The translations under genes and the position numbers were made by a program. Below, piece by piece: positions 7,083 to 7,105 of a stretch of 7,105 nucleotides of DNA. Positions within the stretch are counted from its first letter, which is position 1; the number at the start of each line of letters is the position of its first letter. The notes under the pieces are model-generated. The model was not told the origin of the DNA and made no database searches. It saw only the letters and a program-made list of their open reading frames with translations. The stretch covers positions 8,866 through 15,970 of the forward strand of contig QHRT01000358.1 in assembly GCA_003220195.1 (NCBI GenBank). Direction: 5' to 3'. Source of the stretch: Candidatus Rokuibacteriota bacterium (GTDB lineage: Bacteria; Methylomirabilota; Methylomirabilia; Rokubacteriales; CSP1-6).

Positions 7083-7105
7083 CACCCTCCGCCTGGAGGC
7101 CTCAC

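Noticed and set aside
7086..7099. Small hairpin CCTCC-GCCT-GGAGG near the right edge
   Set aside because: Only a five-base stem with no T-run, easily expected by chance in GC-rich DNA. Not enough to call a terminator or regulatory leader.

Overview
The window is a compact block of seven genes, all on the minus strand and read from right to left. The DNA is very GC-rich, with codons mostly ending in G or C. The protein style and the joining of sugar-nucleotide genes to lepA-lepB suggest a GC-rich soil or environmental bacterium. Acidobacteriota (Vicinamibacteria-like) is my best guess, but that is inference from general resemblance and not from a marker gene. I see no rRNA, tRNA, CRISPR array, insertion sequence or phage gene.

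In transcription order: (1) 7009-5723, UDP-glucose 6-dehydrogenase; (2) 5716-4781, UDP-glucuronate decarboxylase (UDP-xylose synthase); (3) 4784-3549, an NAD-dependent UDP-glucose-4-epimerase-like protein whose frame stays open into (4) 3728-3549, a small Trm112/YcaR-type zinc-ribbon protein; (5) 3576-2555, a sugar-phosphate nucleotidyltransferase with a left-handed beta-helix tail, broken by a frameshifting internal deletion near 3233-3246; (6) 2529-739, elongation factor 4 (LepA), intact; (7) 736-60, signal peptidase I (LepB), also broken by a frameshifting internal deletion near 579-584. Positions 1-59 lie downstream of lepB and show nothing I can support. Positions 7010-7105 hold a candidate promoter and ribosome binding site.

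Genes 1 and 2 form a short pathway: UDP-glucose to UDP-glucuronate to UDP-xylose. The epimerase and the nucleotidyltransferase add further activated-sugar chemistry, presumably for exopolysaccharide, O-antigen or cell-surface glycans. No glycosyltransferase lies in the window, so the final polymer is unknown. Gaps are 25 bases or less and several genes overlap, so one operon running into lepA-lepB is likely.

The window is mostly ordinary housekeeping and sugar-nucleotide DNA; I find no new defence or mobile system. What deserves a second look is structural. Two conserved genes each lack roughly 46-49 bases, both in the same phase (missing length = 1 modulo 3), and a third shows an odd in-frame read-through. 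Two such lesions in one 7 kb window, one in a normally essential gene, look more like assembly or consensus errors than real decay, but reads would be needed to decide.
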